DNA of 64,000 bases. Source: Rheinheimera oceanensis. Its GTDB lineage: Bacteria; Pseudomonadota; Gammaproteobacteria; Enterobacterales; Alteromonadaceae. Position 1 is the stretch's first letter; the number at the start of each line of letters is the position of its first letter. This document shows positions 26,565-36,473 of the stretch, piece after piece. Position numbers and translations under genes: made by a program. Location: contig NZ_JAGPNM010000007.1 of assembly GCF_018831085.1 (NCBI RefSeq), forward strand, positions 1,579 through 65,578, given 5' to 3'. A model generated the notes under the pieces. That model was given only the letters and a program-made list of their open reading frames with translations. It was not told the origin of the DNA and ran no database searches.

Positions 26565-26590
26565 GCTGTGCTGCGTTGCTGCAGCACAGC
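26565..26590 (-). terminator. Strong hairpin after prsT (terminator-like, no clear U-run)
   Basis: GCTGTGCTGC and GCAGCACAGC form a ten-pair stem with a six-base loop, eight bases downstream of the prsT stop codon. The minus-strand sequence after it lacks a T-run, so it may be a transcript-stabilising or weak termination structure. Confidence 0.55.
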
Positions 26591-26597
26591 TGTTGTA

Positions 26598-29354
26598 TTA
26601 CAACATGCTATTAATAGCTTCAACCCGTTTGACAACTTCAGCATCGCGGCTTTTTACATTGGCCAGTATGGTTTTAGCTTTGCTTTTATTGTCAGAGCGC
26701 ACCAGGGCTTCTGCATAATTGAGCTTAACCAGATCATTCTCTGGTCTTATCGCCAGCGATTGCTCAAAGGCTTTTATCGCATCAGGCAGGTTATCCATTT
26801 TCATCAACACTTTGCCGTAAGTGTCTAATACATCTGGATGTTTTGGTGCCTGCTTTATCGCTTTCTCAATATGTTGTTTGGCTTCAGGTAATTGGTTTTG
26901 CTCTGCCAGGATCCAGGCATAGTTATTCAGTATGATGTAATTGTCAGGAGACGCCTGCAAGATTTCATCATACAGTTCAAAGGCTTTTTTCTTATCAGAT
27001 TCCAGTAGCAGGTTGGCATAAAACAGTTTCAGGTTGCCGCTGGCCGGGTTTTTACTGAAATGACCTTCTAAAAACTCTACTGCACGCTGATGCGAGTAGT
27101 CTTTTGAATAAATTTCAGCAATAAACATGGCTGTCTGATCGGTTGGTGCTAACTGATAGCTTTGATTAAAAGCTGCAACAGCCGGTGGGATCTGGCCGTT
27201 TAAGAACAATATCCGGCCTTTTAAAAACTGCATTTCAGCCGTTGCAGCGTCTGCGTCTGTCAGGTTTTTGAAACTATCTAAGGCTTTGGCATAGTCTTTC
27301 GATTCAGACAAAGCCATGATTTTACTGCGCAGCAGCATTGGATTTTTCGGATATTTAGTCAGTAGTTTATCTGCAACCTTAATTGCTTCGGCATGGCGTT
27401 TAGCCAGACTAAGGCTGGTAGCATAGAAGTATGCTGCCCGCAGGTTTTCGGGCTCTTGCTGGTACCAGCGCTCGCTTAATGTCAGTACCTCTTTCTGATT
27501 ACCAAGCTGGGCATGTGAGTCTATTAATGTCAACCAGTAAGCGGCGGTGGCATTCACCATGTTTACTGATGGATCACCAATAATCTCTATAGCTTTTTTA
27601 AAGTCCTGTTGCTGGTAGTGCATACGGGCCAGCGTTAGCCGCAGTGCGTTATTGCCAGGGTTATCTTTTAAAATAGCCGCCGCCCGTTTGATGGCATCAG
27701 CACCTTTGTCATCATCTTTACTCAGCGCATAATATTGTTGTAAGGCTGGCAGGTATGTTGGGTGTTTCTCTATTGATCTGACCAGAAGTTGTTTTGCTTG
27801 CACAAAATCACTCTTCGTGCCGGCAACAAGGGCTTGCAATAGCAAAGTAAAAGGTTGGTCAGCAGTGGCTTGCTGTGCCTGTTGCAGAAAAACTTCGGCT
27901 TCAGCAAACTGCTTTTGCAGCATAGCGCCATAAGCTTTCAGATTGTAGCCAACAACAGCCAGCTTTTCGTCTGACAGCCATTCGTCAACTATGGCTGATG
28001 CTTTGTCATACTCTTTTTGTCTGAGGTAACTGATAGCCAGCACCACCCGGGTCTGGTCATGGCTTGGGTCCAGTTGCAAAGCCTGCTCAAGATCCCTTAA
28101 GCCGCTTGACTCCTGACCATCAATGCCCATTTTTAACAAGCCTAAAGTTGTCATTGATGTGACATCTTTACTATTTTCACTTAATTCATACTTGGCAATC
28201 AGCTCCTGCGCTGCAGTAGCCGAACCTTGTTTAATCAGCTGAAATGAGGTTGCAGCGAGTAATTTGTAATCCATTGCCTGCGGATCCTGATTCGCCAGAA
28301 TCGCTTGCGCCTGATTAAGCTGACCGGACTTTAATTGCAAAGAGGCATAAAGATTTTGTAACGGCGGATATTGCGGCAACTGGTTTTCTATCGCACTCAG
28401 GTGGTTTAATGTCTGGCTTTCCAGCCCCAGATGCAGTGACGCTAATGCCGCAATGATACGTGCGCTGGTATTACGCAGGCCATTATTGATCGCTTTCTCA
28501 ATGTGTTCTTTGGCCAGGGTGTAGTTTTCACGTTCATACTCCAGCACTGCTTTTAGATAATTAGTAAACGGCTGGTTTGGAAAGGCTTTTAGCAGCAAGG
28601 CTAATTCTTTATCTGCTAAATCAAACTGCTCTGTGCTGACAAGGTTTTGTGTCAGCATCAGGCGGGCCTGCAAGTTATTGGGCACCATGGTCAGGTAGCT
28701 GCGCATGCTTTCAATAGAGGCGGCATGCTGTTCTTCTGCCAGTTGGGTTCTGCCTTGCAGAAATAATGCTTCGGCATAAAGTAAGCTGTCAGGCTGCACT
28801 TGCTTAATGATTTCAAGCGCCTGACTGTTATTGCGGTTGGCAATAAGTAAATGCGCCTGAGCATAAATTGCTGCATCGCTGAAACCGCTTTGAGTTGCCA
28901 GTTTGTCAAAAAGTGCTATTGCAGCATCAGCATCGCCCAGCTCTAACTGAGCCAGGGCACGGTATACGTCAATATAGGTTTGTTGTTCTGGTGGCAGTGT
29001 CTCATCTGCAAAGTGCGCCAGAACTGCCTGATAATCACCAGCCTGATAGCTGCTGCGAACCAGAGGTAAAGCGACTTTATATTTGTCGCTGCCATAACTT
29101 AGTGCACGCGCCAGCTCTTTTTCTGCAGACACACTGTCGCCAATCTGTAACTGGAGTAAACCAAGTGCCAGACGGTAATCTGCATTCTCCGGTTCCTGTT
29201 GTACTGCTGATTTCAATTCGATCACAGCAGCACTGTATTGTTTATTCTGAATAAAGTTCAGCGCATCGCTATAATGCTCTGTCGCATCTTTACTGCCACA
29301 ACCGGAAAGCAGCGCCAGCATAACGGCGCTGGCGAGCAGGGTAGTCTTTTTCAT
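26598..29354 (-). CDS. prsT: XrtA/PEP-CTERM system TPR-repeat lipoprotein PrsT
   Basis: This 918-residue protein begins with a lipoprotein signal (lipobox LLSGC, Cys19). The rest is an almost continuous array of tetratricopeptide repeats, about 20 by eye. Length, lipobox and location in an exosortase locus match PrsT. The superhelical TPR scaffold probably organises polysaccharide secretion or assembly at the envelope. I chose the ATG at 29354 because AAGGAG precedes it and the signal peptide starts there. An in-frame start at 29417 would overlap the upstream dehydrogenase. It lies downstream of the WecC-type gene, likely in one transcript. Confidence 0.9.
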   Translation of the reverse strand: MKKTTLLASAVMLALLSGCGSKDATEHYSDALNFIQNKQYSAAVIELKSAVQQEPENADYRLALGLLQLQIGDSVSAEKELARALSYGSDKYKVALPLVRSSYQAGDYQAVLAHFADETLPPEQQTYIDVYRALAQLELGDADAAIALFDKLATQSGFSDAAIYAQAHLLIANRNNSQALEIIKQVQPDSLLYAEALFLQGRTQLAEEQHAASIESMRSYLTMVPNNLQARLMLTQNLVSTEQFDLADKELALLLKAFPNQPFTNYLKAVLEYERENYTLAKEHIEKAINNGLRNTSARIIAALASLHLGLESQTLNHLSAIENQLPQYPPLQNLYASLQLKSGQLNQAQAILANQDPQAMDYKLLAATSFQLIKQGSATAAQELIAKYELSENSKDVTSMTTLGLLKMGIDGQESSGLRDLEQALQLDPSHDQTRVVLAISYLRQKEYDKASAIVDEWLSDEKLAVVGYNLKAYGAMLQKQFAEAEVFLQQAQQATADQPFTLLLQALVAGTKSDFVQAKQLLVRSIEKHPTYLPALQQYYALSKDDDKGADAIKRAAAILKDNPGNNALRLTLARMHYQQQDFKKAIEIIGDPSVNMVNATAAYWLTLIDSHAQLGNQKEVLTLSERWYQQEPENLRAAYFYATSLSLAKRHAEAIKVADKLLTKYPKNPMLLRSKIMALSESKDYAKALDSFKNLTDADAATAEMQFLKGRILFLNGQIPPAVAAFNQSYQLAPTDQTAMFIAEIYSKDYSHQRAVEFLEGHFSKNPASGNLKLFYANLLLESDKKKAFELYDEILQASPDNYIILNNYAWILAEQNQLPEAKQHIEKAIKQAPKHPDVLDTYGKVLMKMDNLPDAIKAFEQSLAIRPENDLVKLNYAEALVRSDNKSKAKTILANVKSRDAEVVKRVEAINSML

Positions 29355-29385
29355 AGTTACACTCCTTGTAGCATAATGGTTTTCG

Positions 29386-30630
29386 TTAACCGAAAATGCC
29401 TCTGGTATCAATAACAACTTTGGTTGCTACATCTACCGGATGCAGGGTTTTAAACTGCTTATGATCAACCAGCACCACTAATATATTGGCTTGCTCTAAT
29501 GCCTGTGGCAAAGAGGTTAACCGGCTATTGTGGTCAGCATATTTTTTCGGTAGCTGTTTAATATTAGGCTCTACCAGCAAAATTTCGCCAATATTGTCTT
29601 TTAATAACGACATGGCAATATCCAGCGCCGGGCTTTCACGTAAGTCGTCAATATCGGCTTTAAACGCTAAGCCTAAGCAGGCTATAACTGGCTTTTTAAA
29701 CTGATCAGCGGCCTGCTTTATTTTATCAATCACGTAAAGTGGTTTGCTGTCATTAATTTCACGCGCCTTGCGGATAATCTGCGCCTGCTCTGGCGCGGAG
29801 TCAACAATAAACCATGGATCAACGGCAATACAGTGGCCACCTACACCCGGGCCGGGTGTTAAAATATTAACCCGTGGGTGGCGGTTGGCCAGTTTGATCA
29901 ATTCCCAAACGTTAATTTTTAAGTGATCACAAATCATCGACAGTTCATTGGCAAAGGCAATATTGACATCGCGGAATGAGTTTTCTGTCAGCTTAGCCAT
30001 TTCTGCTGTGCGGGCGTTGGTTAATAAACATTCGCCGCGTACAAACAGGTGATACAGGGCAACGGCTTTTTGTGCACAACGCTCGGTAATACCGCCGATG
30101 ATCCTATCATTGCTGACCAGCTCTTGTAACACACGACCCGGTAATACGCGCTCAGGGCAGTGCGCAATAAAAACATCAGCTTTGTCCGGGTCCTGATGTG
30201 GCATGACCAGATCCGGGCGTAATTCAGCCAGCCAGGCTGAAATTTTATCGGTAGTACCAACCGGAGAGGTCGATTCAAGCACAATAAGGTTACCTTTAGC
30301 GATCACCGGGGCAATATTTTCCAGCGCAGCCTTGATGTAACTTAAATCAGGGGTTTTATTTTCTTTGAACGGTGTGGGCACGGCGATCATAAAAGCTTCT
30401 GCCGGTTCCGGTGTTAAAGAGGCCTTTAATTTTCCGGTGGTAACTGCGGCTTGTACCAGCATATCTAAATCAGGTTCGACAATATGAATTTTGCCCTGAT
30501 TAATGGTGTTAACCGCATGCTCTGACACATCAACGCCAAGCACTTCCACCCCGCGGGAGGCGATAACTGCGGCGGTAGGTAAACCTATATAGCCCAAACC
30601 TATTACTGATACACGGGAAAAACTCTGCAT
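29386..30630 (-). CDS. wecC: Nucleotide sugar dehydrogenase, UDP-ManNAc dehydrogenase type
   Basis: This 414-residue enzyme has an N-terminal NAD fold (VIGLGYIGLPTA), a central catalytic cysteine in GPGVGGHCIAVDPWFI, and a UDP-binding C-terminal domain (CLGLAFKADIDDLRESPA). The VIVAVPTPF-like region and overall sequence match WecC rather than UDP-glucose dehydrogenase. Reaction: two-step oxidation of UDP-N-acetylmannosamine to the uronic acid, supplying a charged sugar for the exopolysaccharide. No wecB epimerase is in the window. Subtype assignment is from recognition of motifs only. Confidence 0.85.
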   Translation of the reverse strand: MQSFSRVSVIGLGYIGLPTAAVIASRGVEVLGVDVSEHAVNTINQGKIHIVEPDLDMLVQAAVTTGKLKASLTPEPAEAFMIAVPTPFKENKTPDLSYIKAALENIAPVIAKGNLIVLESTSPVGTTDKISAWLAELRPDLVMPHQDPDKADVFIAHCPERVLPGRVLQELVSNDRIIGGITERCAQKAVALYHLFVRGECLLTNARTAEMAKLTENSFRDVNIAFANELSMICDHLKINVWELIKLANRHPRVNILTPGPGVGGHCIAVDPWFIVDSAPEQAQIIRKAREINDSKPLYVIDKIKQAADQFKKPVIACLGLAFKADIDDLRESPALDIAMSLLKDNIGEILLVEPNIKQLPKKYADHNSRLTSLPQALEQANILVVLVDHKQFKTLHPVDVATKVVIDTRGIFG

Positions 30631-30694
30631 ATTGTGTCCTTTATACCTGAGGTTTTACTGTCTGACGCGGTACCATATAAGGCATAATGCGATG

Positions 30695-30937
30695 TCAGGC
30701 AGCTTGTTTTTGAGTGACAAATTTATTTAACTGGCCAAAGTTTTCAAACACGTCGGCGGATATTTCATCATCATTAATCTGGATACCCAGTTGCTCTTCC
30801 AGTTCGGTTATTACAGCAATAACTGCCATAGAATCAAACTCCGGAATCGCACCCAGTAAAGGGGTATCGTCGGTAAATTGTTTATCTATTTGTAAGACAG
30901 CGCGTAAGATATCAGCGAGAAGTTGCTGGTGTGGCAT
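30695..30937 (-). CDS. Acyl carrier protein, exosortase-associated
   Basis: This 80-residue acidic protein has the phosphopantetheine attachment site EFDSMAV, with Ser36 as the carrier residue. It is a stand-alone acyl or aminoacyl carrier of the kind found beside the acyl-CoA ligase and PLP decarboxylase in exosortase A loci. The ligase gene is divergent 156 bases away and probably loads it. GGAAG precedes the ATG. It leads the minus-strand unit ACP-wecC-prsT. Confidence 0.9.
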   Translation of the reverse strand: MPHQQLLADILRAVLQIDKQFTDDTPLLGAIPEFDSMAVIAVITELEEQLGIQINDDEISADVFENFGQLNKFVTQKQAA

Positions 30938-31093
30938 AATGCTTCCTTAAAATGACAGGTAGTTCCCTGATTTGCGTAAAAGGGGCCGCTGCGGTTAAAC
31001 TACACTGAGTAGATAAATTACAGTCGGAATTTCCGCAAAACTGTTTTATTATTGCACACAAAGGGATAAAAAGTGAAAGGTCTGAAGGATACT

Positions 31094-32686
31094 ATGACCA
31101 AAAATCTCCACGATATCGTTACCCAGTCTGCTGCACGTTTTCCTAAGCGTCCTGCACTGTACTTTAAAAATACCGCCTTAACTTATGCTGAACTTGCATC
31201 AGGCGTAACAACGACTGCTATGCAACTGCAAGCGCAGGATGTTCAGCGTTTTGACCGGGTCGCGGTGTACCTGCCCAAACAATTTGAAACCGTGTTCAGC
31301 CTGTTTGGCTGCGCCATGGCCGGTGCGGTATTTGTGCCGGTTAATCCGGGTTTAAAGGCGGCGCAGGTAGCTCATATCCTGCAGGATTGTAATGTCCGGG
31401 TGCTGATTACCAGCAAAGACCGGCTGGCTACGTTAGAAGAAGAGCTGCATATGTGCAGTGATTTACATACGGTGCTATTAACTGACGTTGCTGAAGATCT
31501 GAGCCCACTGGCGCATATTCAGTTAAAATCATTTTATGCTGATATCAGCCACAGAACATTGCAGTTATATCCGCATGCAACCGAACAGGATATGGCAGCT
31601 ATTTTGTACACCTCGGGCAGTACCGGTAAACCCAAAGGGGTGGTGCTGTCACACCGCAATATGCTGGTAGGCGCGCAAAGCGTATCAAGCTACCTGAACA
31701 ACACCCCCGATGATGTATTACTGGCGTTGTTGCCGCTGAGTTTTGATTATGGTTTAAGCCAACTGACAACTGCATTTTTAACCGGCGCCAGTGTAGTGTT
31801 GCTGGATTTCTTCCTGGTGCAGGATGTCGTACGTACGGTGCAGCAGTACGGCGTAACCGGTATTGCTGCGGTACCGCCTTTGTGGGCGCAACTGGCCAAA
31901 GCTAACTGGGTGGAAGGCAGCACGGACACTGTGCGTTATCTGACCAACTCTGGCGGTGCTATGCCACAAGCTTTGCTGCAGCAACTGCAGCAGGTATTTA
32001 ATAAGGCCGAACCTTATTTAATGTATGGCTTAACCGAGGCCTTTCGTTCTACTTATTTACCACCAACTGAGCTGGAAAGACGGCCCGGCTCTATGGGCAA
32101 AGCTATTCCGAATGCCGAGATTGTCGTTGTGCGTGAAGATGGCAGTATCTGTGCGCCAAATGAGCCAGGTGAACTGGTGCATCGTGGTCCTCTGGTGAGC
32201 ATGGGTTACTGGAATGCTCCGGATAAAACAGCAGAACGCTTTAAGTTTGACCCGGTGGCACCCAAAGGTATTCAGCTACCTCAACTTGCAGTGTGGTCTG
32301 GTGATACGGTGCGCTATGACGAAGACGGCTTTTTGTATTTTATTGGCCGGCGCGATGAAATGATTAAAACTTCAGGCTATCGGGTAAGCCCAACAGAAGT
32401 AGAAGAGGCCGTTTACCAACTTAGCCCGGCACTGGTTGATGTTGCCGCTATTGGTGTGCCACACCCGGAGCTGGAGCAGGCGATTTTGGTGTTATTTGCC
32501 TGTAAAGAGGGTAGTGAGCCAGATATTGCTAACTGGACAACTCAGCTAAAACGTAATTTGCCTAATTTTATGCAGCCCAAAGCGTTAATTTTGCAGGTGG
32601 GTTTACCAAAAAATGCCAACGGTAAAATTGATCGCAAGCTATTGTCAGAGCAGTACCGGGGTTATTTTAATGAGGCATCCAGATGA
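31094..32686 (+). CDS. Acyl-CoA ligase (AMP-forming), exosortase A system-associated
   Basis: This 530-residue enzyme of the ANL superfamily shows A3 ILYTSGSTGKPKGVVLS, A5 YGLTEAF, A7 GDTVRYDEDGFLYFIGR and A10 NANGKIDRKLL with its catalytic lysine. It activates a carboxylate as an adenylate and transfers it to CoA or, more likely here, to the nearby ACP. The stop codon overlaps the start of the PLP decarboxylase (ATGA). I chose ATG 31094, after AAGGAT; a GTG at 31073 with AAGGGAT is a real alternative. The natural substrate is unknown. Confidence 0.9.
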   Translation: MTKNLHDIVTQSAARFPKRPALYFKNTALTYAELASGVTTTAMQLQAQDVQRFDRVAVYLPKQFETVFSLFGCAMAGAVFVPVNPGLKAAQVAHILQDCNVRVLITSKDRLATLEEELHMCSDLHTVLLTDVAEDLSPLAHIQLKSFYADISHRTLQLYPHATEQDMAAILYTSGSTGKPKGVVLSHRNMLVGAQSVSSYLNNTPDDVLLALLPLSFDYGLSQLTTAFLTGASVVLLDFFLVQDVVRTVQQYGVTGIAAVPPLWAQLAKANWVEGSTDTVRYLTNSGGAMPQALLQQLQQVFNKAEPYLMYGLTEAFRSTYLPPTELERRPGSMGKAIPNAEIVVVREDGSICAPNEPGELVHRGPLVSMGYWNAPDKTAERFKFDPVAPKGIQLPQLAVWSGDTVRYDEDGFLYFIGRRDEMIKTSGYRVSPTEVEEAVYQLSPALVDVAAIGVPHPELEQAILVLFACKEGSEPDIANWTTQLKRNLPNFMQPKALILQVGLPKNANGKIDRKLLSEQYRGYFNEASR

Positions 32687-33942
32687 GTAGTATCCTGAAT
32701 ACCGAAACAAGGCCCCAGGCACCACAGCATGAGCTTATGTCACAGTTTAGCTGTCAGGGCGATAACCTGTTGCTGGGTGGATTCAGTCTTAATGCTATCA
32801 GCACTATGCTTGGCAAAGCCGTGTTTTATGCTTATGACCGTCAGATAATTAACCAGCAGATACAACGTTTCCGGGCTGCAATCCCTGGCAGAATTAAGCT
32901 GCACTATGCGGTAAAAGCCAACCCATACTGGCCGGTTGTGCAACATATGCGCCCATTAGTCGACGGTTTTGATGTTGCATCGCAAAAAGAAATGTTGCTG
33001 GCGATACAAAGCGGTATGCCGGTAGCCGATATCAGCTTTGCCGGGCCTGGCAAAACTGATACTGAGCTAGCCTCTGCTATTACGGCAGGCGTAACGCTAA
33101 ATGTAGAATCGGCCACTGAGCTGCAGCGCATTTGCCGGTTAGGCGAACAGCTTCAGGTTACACCGCAGGTGGCACTGCGGGTTAACCCGGCGTTTGAACT
33201 TAAAGCTTCAGGCATGAAAATGGCTGGCGGTGCTAAGCCTTTTGGTATTGATGAAGAGCAAGTATTTGAACTGCTGACACAGATAGCCGCCATGCCGGTT
33301 AGGTTGCGCGGCTTTCATATTTTTTGCGGTTCGCAGAATTTAAAAACTGAAGCATTGACAGAAGCCCATCAGCTTACATTTGCTCTGGCGGTTAAGCTGG
33401 TTGCTGCTTGCCCATACCGGCCCGATTTAATCAATCTGGGTGGCGGGTTTGGCATTCCTTATTTTCCCGGTGAAAAACGGCTTGATTTGCAGCCCATTGG
33501 TTTATCACTTACGCAACTATTGCAGCAACATGAACAAACACTTGCCGGTATTGAACTGGTGATTGAACTTGGCCGTTATTTGGTAGCCGAAGCGGGGATT
33601 TATGCTTGTCAGGTAGTTGATAAAAAAGTGTCCCGTGGCACCACATATCTGGTGTGTAACGGTGGCTTGCATCACCATTTGGCTAACTCCGGCAATTTTG
33701 GTCAGGTGATCCGCAAAAATTACCCGGTGATGCTTGGTAATAAAATGCAGCAAACTGCCGTTGAACCGGTAACAGTGGTTGGGCCCTTATGTACGCCACT
33801 GGATATATTGGCAGATAAAGTCAGCCTGCCGCAGGCTGACATAGGAGACTGGATAGTGGTGTACCAGTCCGGGGCTTACGGGCCCACTGCAAGCCCACAG
33901 GATTTTCTTGGCCATGCCGCAGTGGCAGAGATTTTACTGTGA
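32683..33942 (+). CDS. PLP-dependent decarboxylase, exosortase A system-associated
   Basis: This 419-residue alanine-racemase-fold type III PLP enzyme is of the ornithine/diaminopimelate decarboxylase group. PLP lysine is in LHYAVKANPY, the glycine-rich phosphate site in NLGGGFGIPYFP, and the C-terminal cysteine in GPLCTPLDIL. It overlaps the acyl-CoA ligase by four bases, so the two are translationally coupled. The ligase, ACP and decarboxylase are the signature trio of XrtA loci and probably make and attach an amine or amino acid substituent to the polysaccharide. Confidence 0.92.
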   Translation: MSSILNTETRPQAPQHELMSQFSCQGDNLLLGGFSLNAISTMLGKAVFYAYDRQIINQQIQRFRAAIPGRIKLHYAVKANPYWPVVQHMRPLVDGFDVASQKEMLLAIQSGMPVADISFAGPGKTDTELASAITAGVTLNVESATELQRICRLGEQLQVTPQVALRVNPAFELKASGMKMAGGAKPFGIDEEQVFELLTQIAAMPVRLRGFHIFCGSQNLKTEALTEAHQLTFALAVKLVAACPYRPDLINLGGGFGIPYFPGEKRLDLQPIGLSLTQLLQQHEQTLAGIELVIELGRYLVAEAGIYACQVVDKKVSRGTTYLVCNGGLHHHLANSGNFGQVIRKNYPVMLGNKMQQTAVEPVTVVGPLCTPLDILADKVSLPQADIGDWIVVYQSGAYGPTASPQDFLGHAAVAEILL

Positions 33943-33972
33943 TCCGATAACCACTAAACAGAGAGCTTCAAT

Positions 33973-35025
33973 ATGGCTAAGGACAGTCAGATAGGGAAGA
34001 CCTTATTACTGGCCCTGCTGTTGTTTGTACTGATGGAATTTGTGCTGCAAGTTAGGGCGCAGCTAAAGTTTGGAAATAGCATTCTTAACGCAGCCTTTGC
34101 TGACAGCGCACAAGCTGTTTCTCTTTTTGTGCAACATGATGGCTATCAGTTGCTGGTACCGAATATCGAGTTTGCCGGCAGTAGCATTAAAGTACAAAGT
34201 AACCAACTGGGGCTGCGTTCTGCGGCTATAGAGCCTAAAACAAACGGTACTGCCAGAGTCATTGCACTGGGGGCCTCCAGCACTTATGGCGCTTATGCGG
34301 CGACTAACGACGATACTTTTCCGGCAATATTGCAGCGGATTAGCACCGGGATGCCGCTTCAGGTTATTAATGCCGGTATACCGGGGAATGACATTGGCAG
34401 CCAGTATTTGCTGTATGCCGGGCAACTGGCGGGTTTGTCTGAAGATGTGTTAATTCTGTACTCCGGTTTAAGCAACGATATTGGCCGGCTGTGTCAGCGC
34501 AGCAGCAGCGCTAAAAGTTATGCTTTACCACAGTTACAGGCGCCAAAATGGTTATTAAGCGTTGATTTACTGTTGAAAAACAGCACTAATTTACGTTATG
34601 TGCCATACAAATATTCGCCTATGCCTGATCTTAGTCCCTACCTGCAGCAATATGCTGCTTCGCTGCGACAGATAGTGGAGTTGGCACAGCAACGACAGGT
34701 AAAAACTATACTGCTTGCTGAAAATTTGCGCTCTTTTCGCAGCGAACAGCCGCTGCAGCTACAGCAGCAACTAGCCGCTTCAGCACTTTATTACACCCCT
34801 TGTTTAACTGTCGGGCAGTTTTCTGAGGTGTTTGAACAGTACAACCGGGTGCAGCAGCAAGTAGCAGCTGAGTTTACCGGTGTGCATTATGTCAGTTTGT
34901 CGGAGCAGGTGCCCGGCGGTAGTGAATATTTTACCGACAGTGTGCATTTTTCTGCCAAAGGTGAGCAGGCCATCGCCGCAGCGCTGGCGCAGGTGTTAAA
35001 AAACACGCAGCAGGTGGCGCCATGA
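33973..35025 (+). CDS. Membrane-anchored SGNH-type hydrolase/acetyltransferase
   Basis: This 350-residue protein has an N-terminal transmembrane anchor (residues about 9-26). A periplasmic SGNH fold follows, with a nucleophile serine in LGASSTYG, NAGIPGNDIG, and the catalytic pair in FTDSVHFSAKG. Its stop overlaps the MBOAT gene start by four bases. SGNH and MBOAT proteins commonly work together to O-acetylate exopolysaccharide (as AlgJ/AlgX with AlgI), so this is probably the periplasmic acetyl transfer partner. Confidence 0.82.
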   Translation: MAKDSQIGKTLLLALLLFVLMEFVLQVRAQLKFGNSILNAAFADSAQAVSLFVQHDGYQLLVPNIEFAGSSIKVQSNQLGLRSAAIEPKTNGTARVIALGASSTYGAYAATNDDTFPAILQRISTGMPLQVINAGIPGNDIGSQYLLYAGQLAGLSEDVLILYSGLSNDIGRLCQRSSSAKSYALPQLQAPKWLLSVDLLLKNSTNLRYVPYKYSPMPDLSPYLQQYAASLRQIVELAQQRQVKTILLAENLRSFRSEQPLQLQQQLAASALYYTPCLTVGQFSEVFEQYNRVQQQVAAEFTGVHYVSLSEQVPGGSEYFTDSVHFSAKGEQAIAAALAQVLKNTQQVAP

Positions 35026-36413
35026 GTTTTACGTCATTTCATTTCTATGTGTTTTTAATTGCTTTGGTTATTTTGCTGCGGCTGCTCCGGCACAACGGTC
35101 AGAAGAAAATGCTGCTGTTGCTGGCCAGCTACTGGTTTTATATGAGCTGGGATTGGCGTTTTGGTGCTTTGCTGTTTGCCATGACGGCAGTGAATTTCTA
35201 CTGTGGCCGGTTAATGCGTTACTCGGCAAGGCCTAAAATCTGGCTGGCGGTATCGCTGCTGTTTAGTTTGGGTGTGCTGGGGCTGTTTAAGTATTTTAAT
35301 TTTTTCCTCACTAATCTGGATGCTGTCGCTTCCATGCTGGGCATGTCATCGCATATTAACATCCTGCATATTATTTTGCCGGTGGGGATCTCGTTTTATA
35401 CCTTTCAGGCGCTGTCTTACACGATAGACATTTACCGGCGGCAGCTGGACCCTGTTGAATCACTGGCTGACTTTGCGCTGTTTGTGTCGTTTTTTCCGCA
35501 GTTAGTTGCCGGACCAATTGTGCGCGCCAGTTATTTTCTGCCGCAACTGGCCCAGCATATCCCTGCTGACAACGCTGCGCAGCAGGAAGGCGTTATGCTT
35601 ATTATCCGCGGCCTGATCAAAAAAGTACTGCTGGCAGATGTACTGGCACTGCATCTGGTTGACCCGGCTTTTGCTGACTATGCTAATCAGTCGTCTGCTT
35701 TTTTAGTATTAGCATTAATTGGCTACAGTTTTCAGGTATATCTGGATTTTTCAGCCTATACCGATATTGCCAGAGGTTGCGCCCGTTTATTGGGTTATCA
35801 GTTGCCGGTGAATTTTAACCGGCCTTACCTGGCCGACAGTATTTCTAATTTCTGGCAGCGCTGGCATATTTCAATGTCATCGTTCTTTCGCGACTACCTT
35901 TATCACGGGCTGGGTGGTAGTAAACACGGCAATGTTTATATAAATTTGGTGCTAACCTTTGTTGCCATTGGTGTGTGGCACGGCGCCGGCTGGAATTTTC
36001 TGTTGTATGGGTTGTGTCATGGTGTGTTGGTTGCGTTTGAGCGCTATATGCGTAATTACGGCTGGTTTGGCAGGCAAACAGGCTGGCGCTGGGCGCTGGC
36101 AGTGCTTAGAACGTTTTTCCTGGTATGTTTGCTAAGGGTAATGTTCAGGGCTGAGGATCTGTATCATGCCGGTGGTTACCTGCAAGCTATCTGGCATAAC
36201 ACGGCGTTATCATTTCATCTAACTGCTGCCGGCGCGGTGGCATTGCTGGTGGCCGTAATACTGCATTTGATCCCGCAGCATTATATTGCGTTATGGCAAC
36301 AGCGTTATCTGACCACGCCACAACTGTTGCAGGCATCGGTAATAGTGCTGTTACTTTACAGTATGCTTATGCTGGGATCGGGCGAAGCACCTTTTATTTA
36401 TTTTCAGTTCTGA
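35022..36413 (+). CDS. MBOAT family membrane O-acyltransferase (AlgI-like)
   Basis: This 463-residue polytopic protein has the AlgI signature. FYTFQALSYTIDIYRR (about 124-140) is followed by NFWQRWHISMSSFFRDYLY and the invariant histidine in IGVWHGAGWNFLLYG. It should carry acetyl groups across the inner membrane for polysaccharide O-acetylation, handing them to the upstream SGNH protein, with which it is translationally coupled. It has the normal AlgI length. Confidence 0.93.
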   Translation: MSFTSFHFYVFLIALVILLRLLRHNGQKKMLLLLASYWFYMSWDWRFGALLFAMTAVNFYCGRLMRYSARPKIWLAVSLLFSLGVLGLFKYFNFFLTNLDAVASMLGMSSHINILHIILPVGISFYTFQALSYTIDIYRRQLDPVESLADFALFVSFFPQLVAGPIVRASYFLPQLAQHIPADNAAQQEGVMLIIRGLIKKVLLADVLALHLVDPAFADYANQSSAFLVLALIGYSFQVYLDFSAYTDIARGCARLLGYQLPVNFNRPYLADSISNFWQRWHISMSSFFRDYLYHGLGGSKHGNVYINLVLTFVAIGVWHGAGWNFLLYGLCHGVLVAFERYMRNYGWFGRQTGWRWALAVLRTFFLVCLLRVMFRAEDLYHAGGYLQAIWHNTALSFHLTAAGAVALLVAVILHLIPQHYIALWQQRYLTTPQLLQASVIVLLLYSMLMLGSGEAPFIYFQF

Positions 36414-36473
36414 ACAACCAGCCAGTCGGGTGTGAATAATTAGCAACATAACGGGCTTAATAAGGATATTTTA

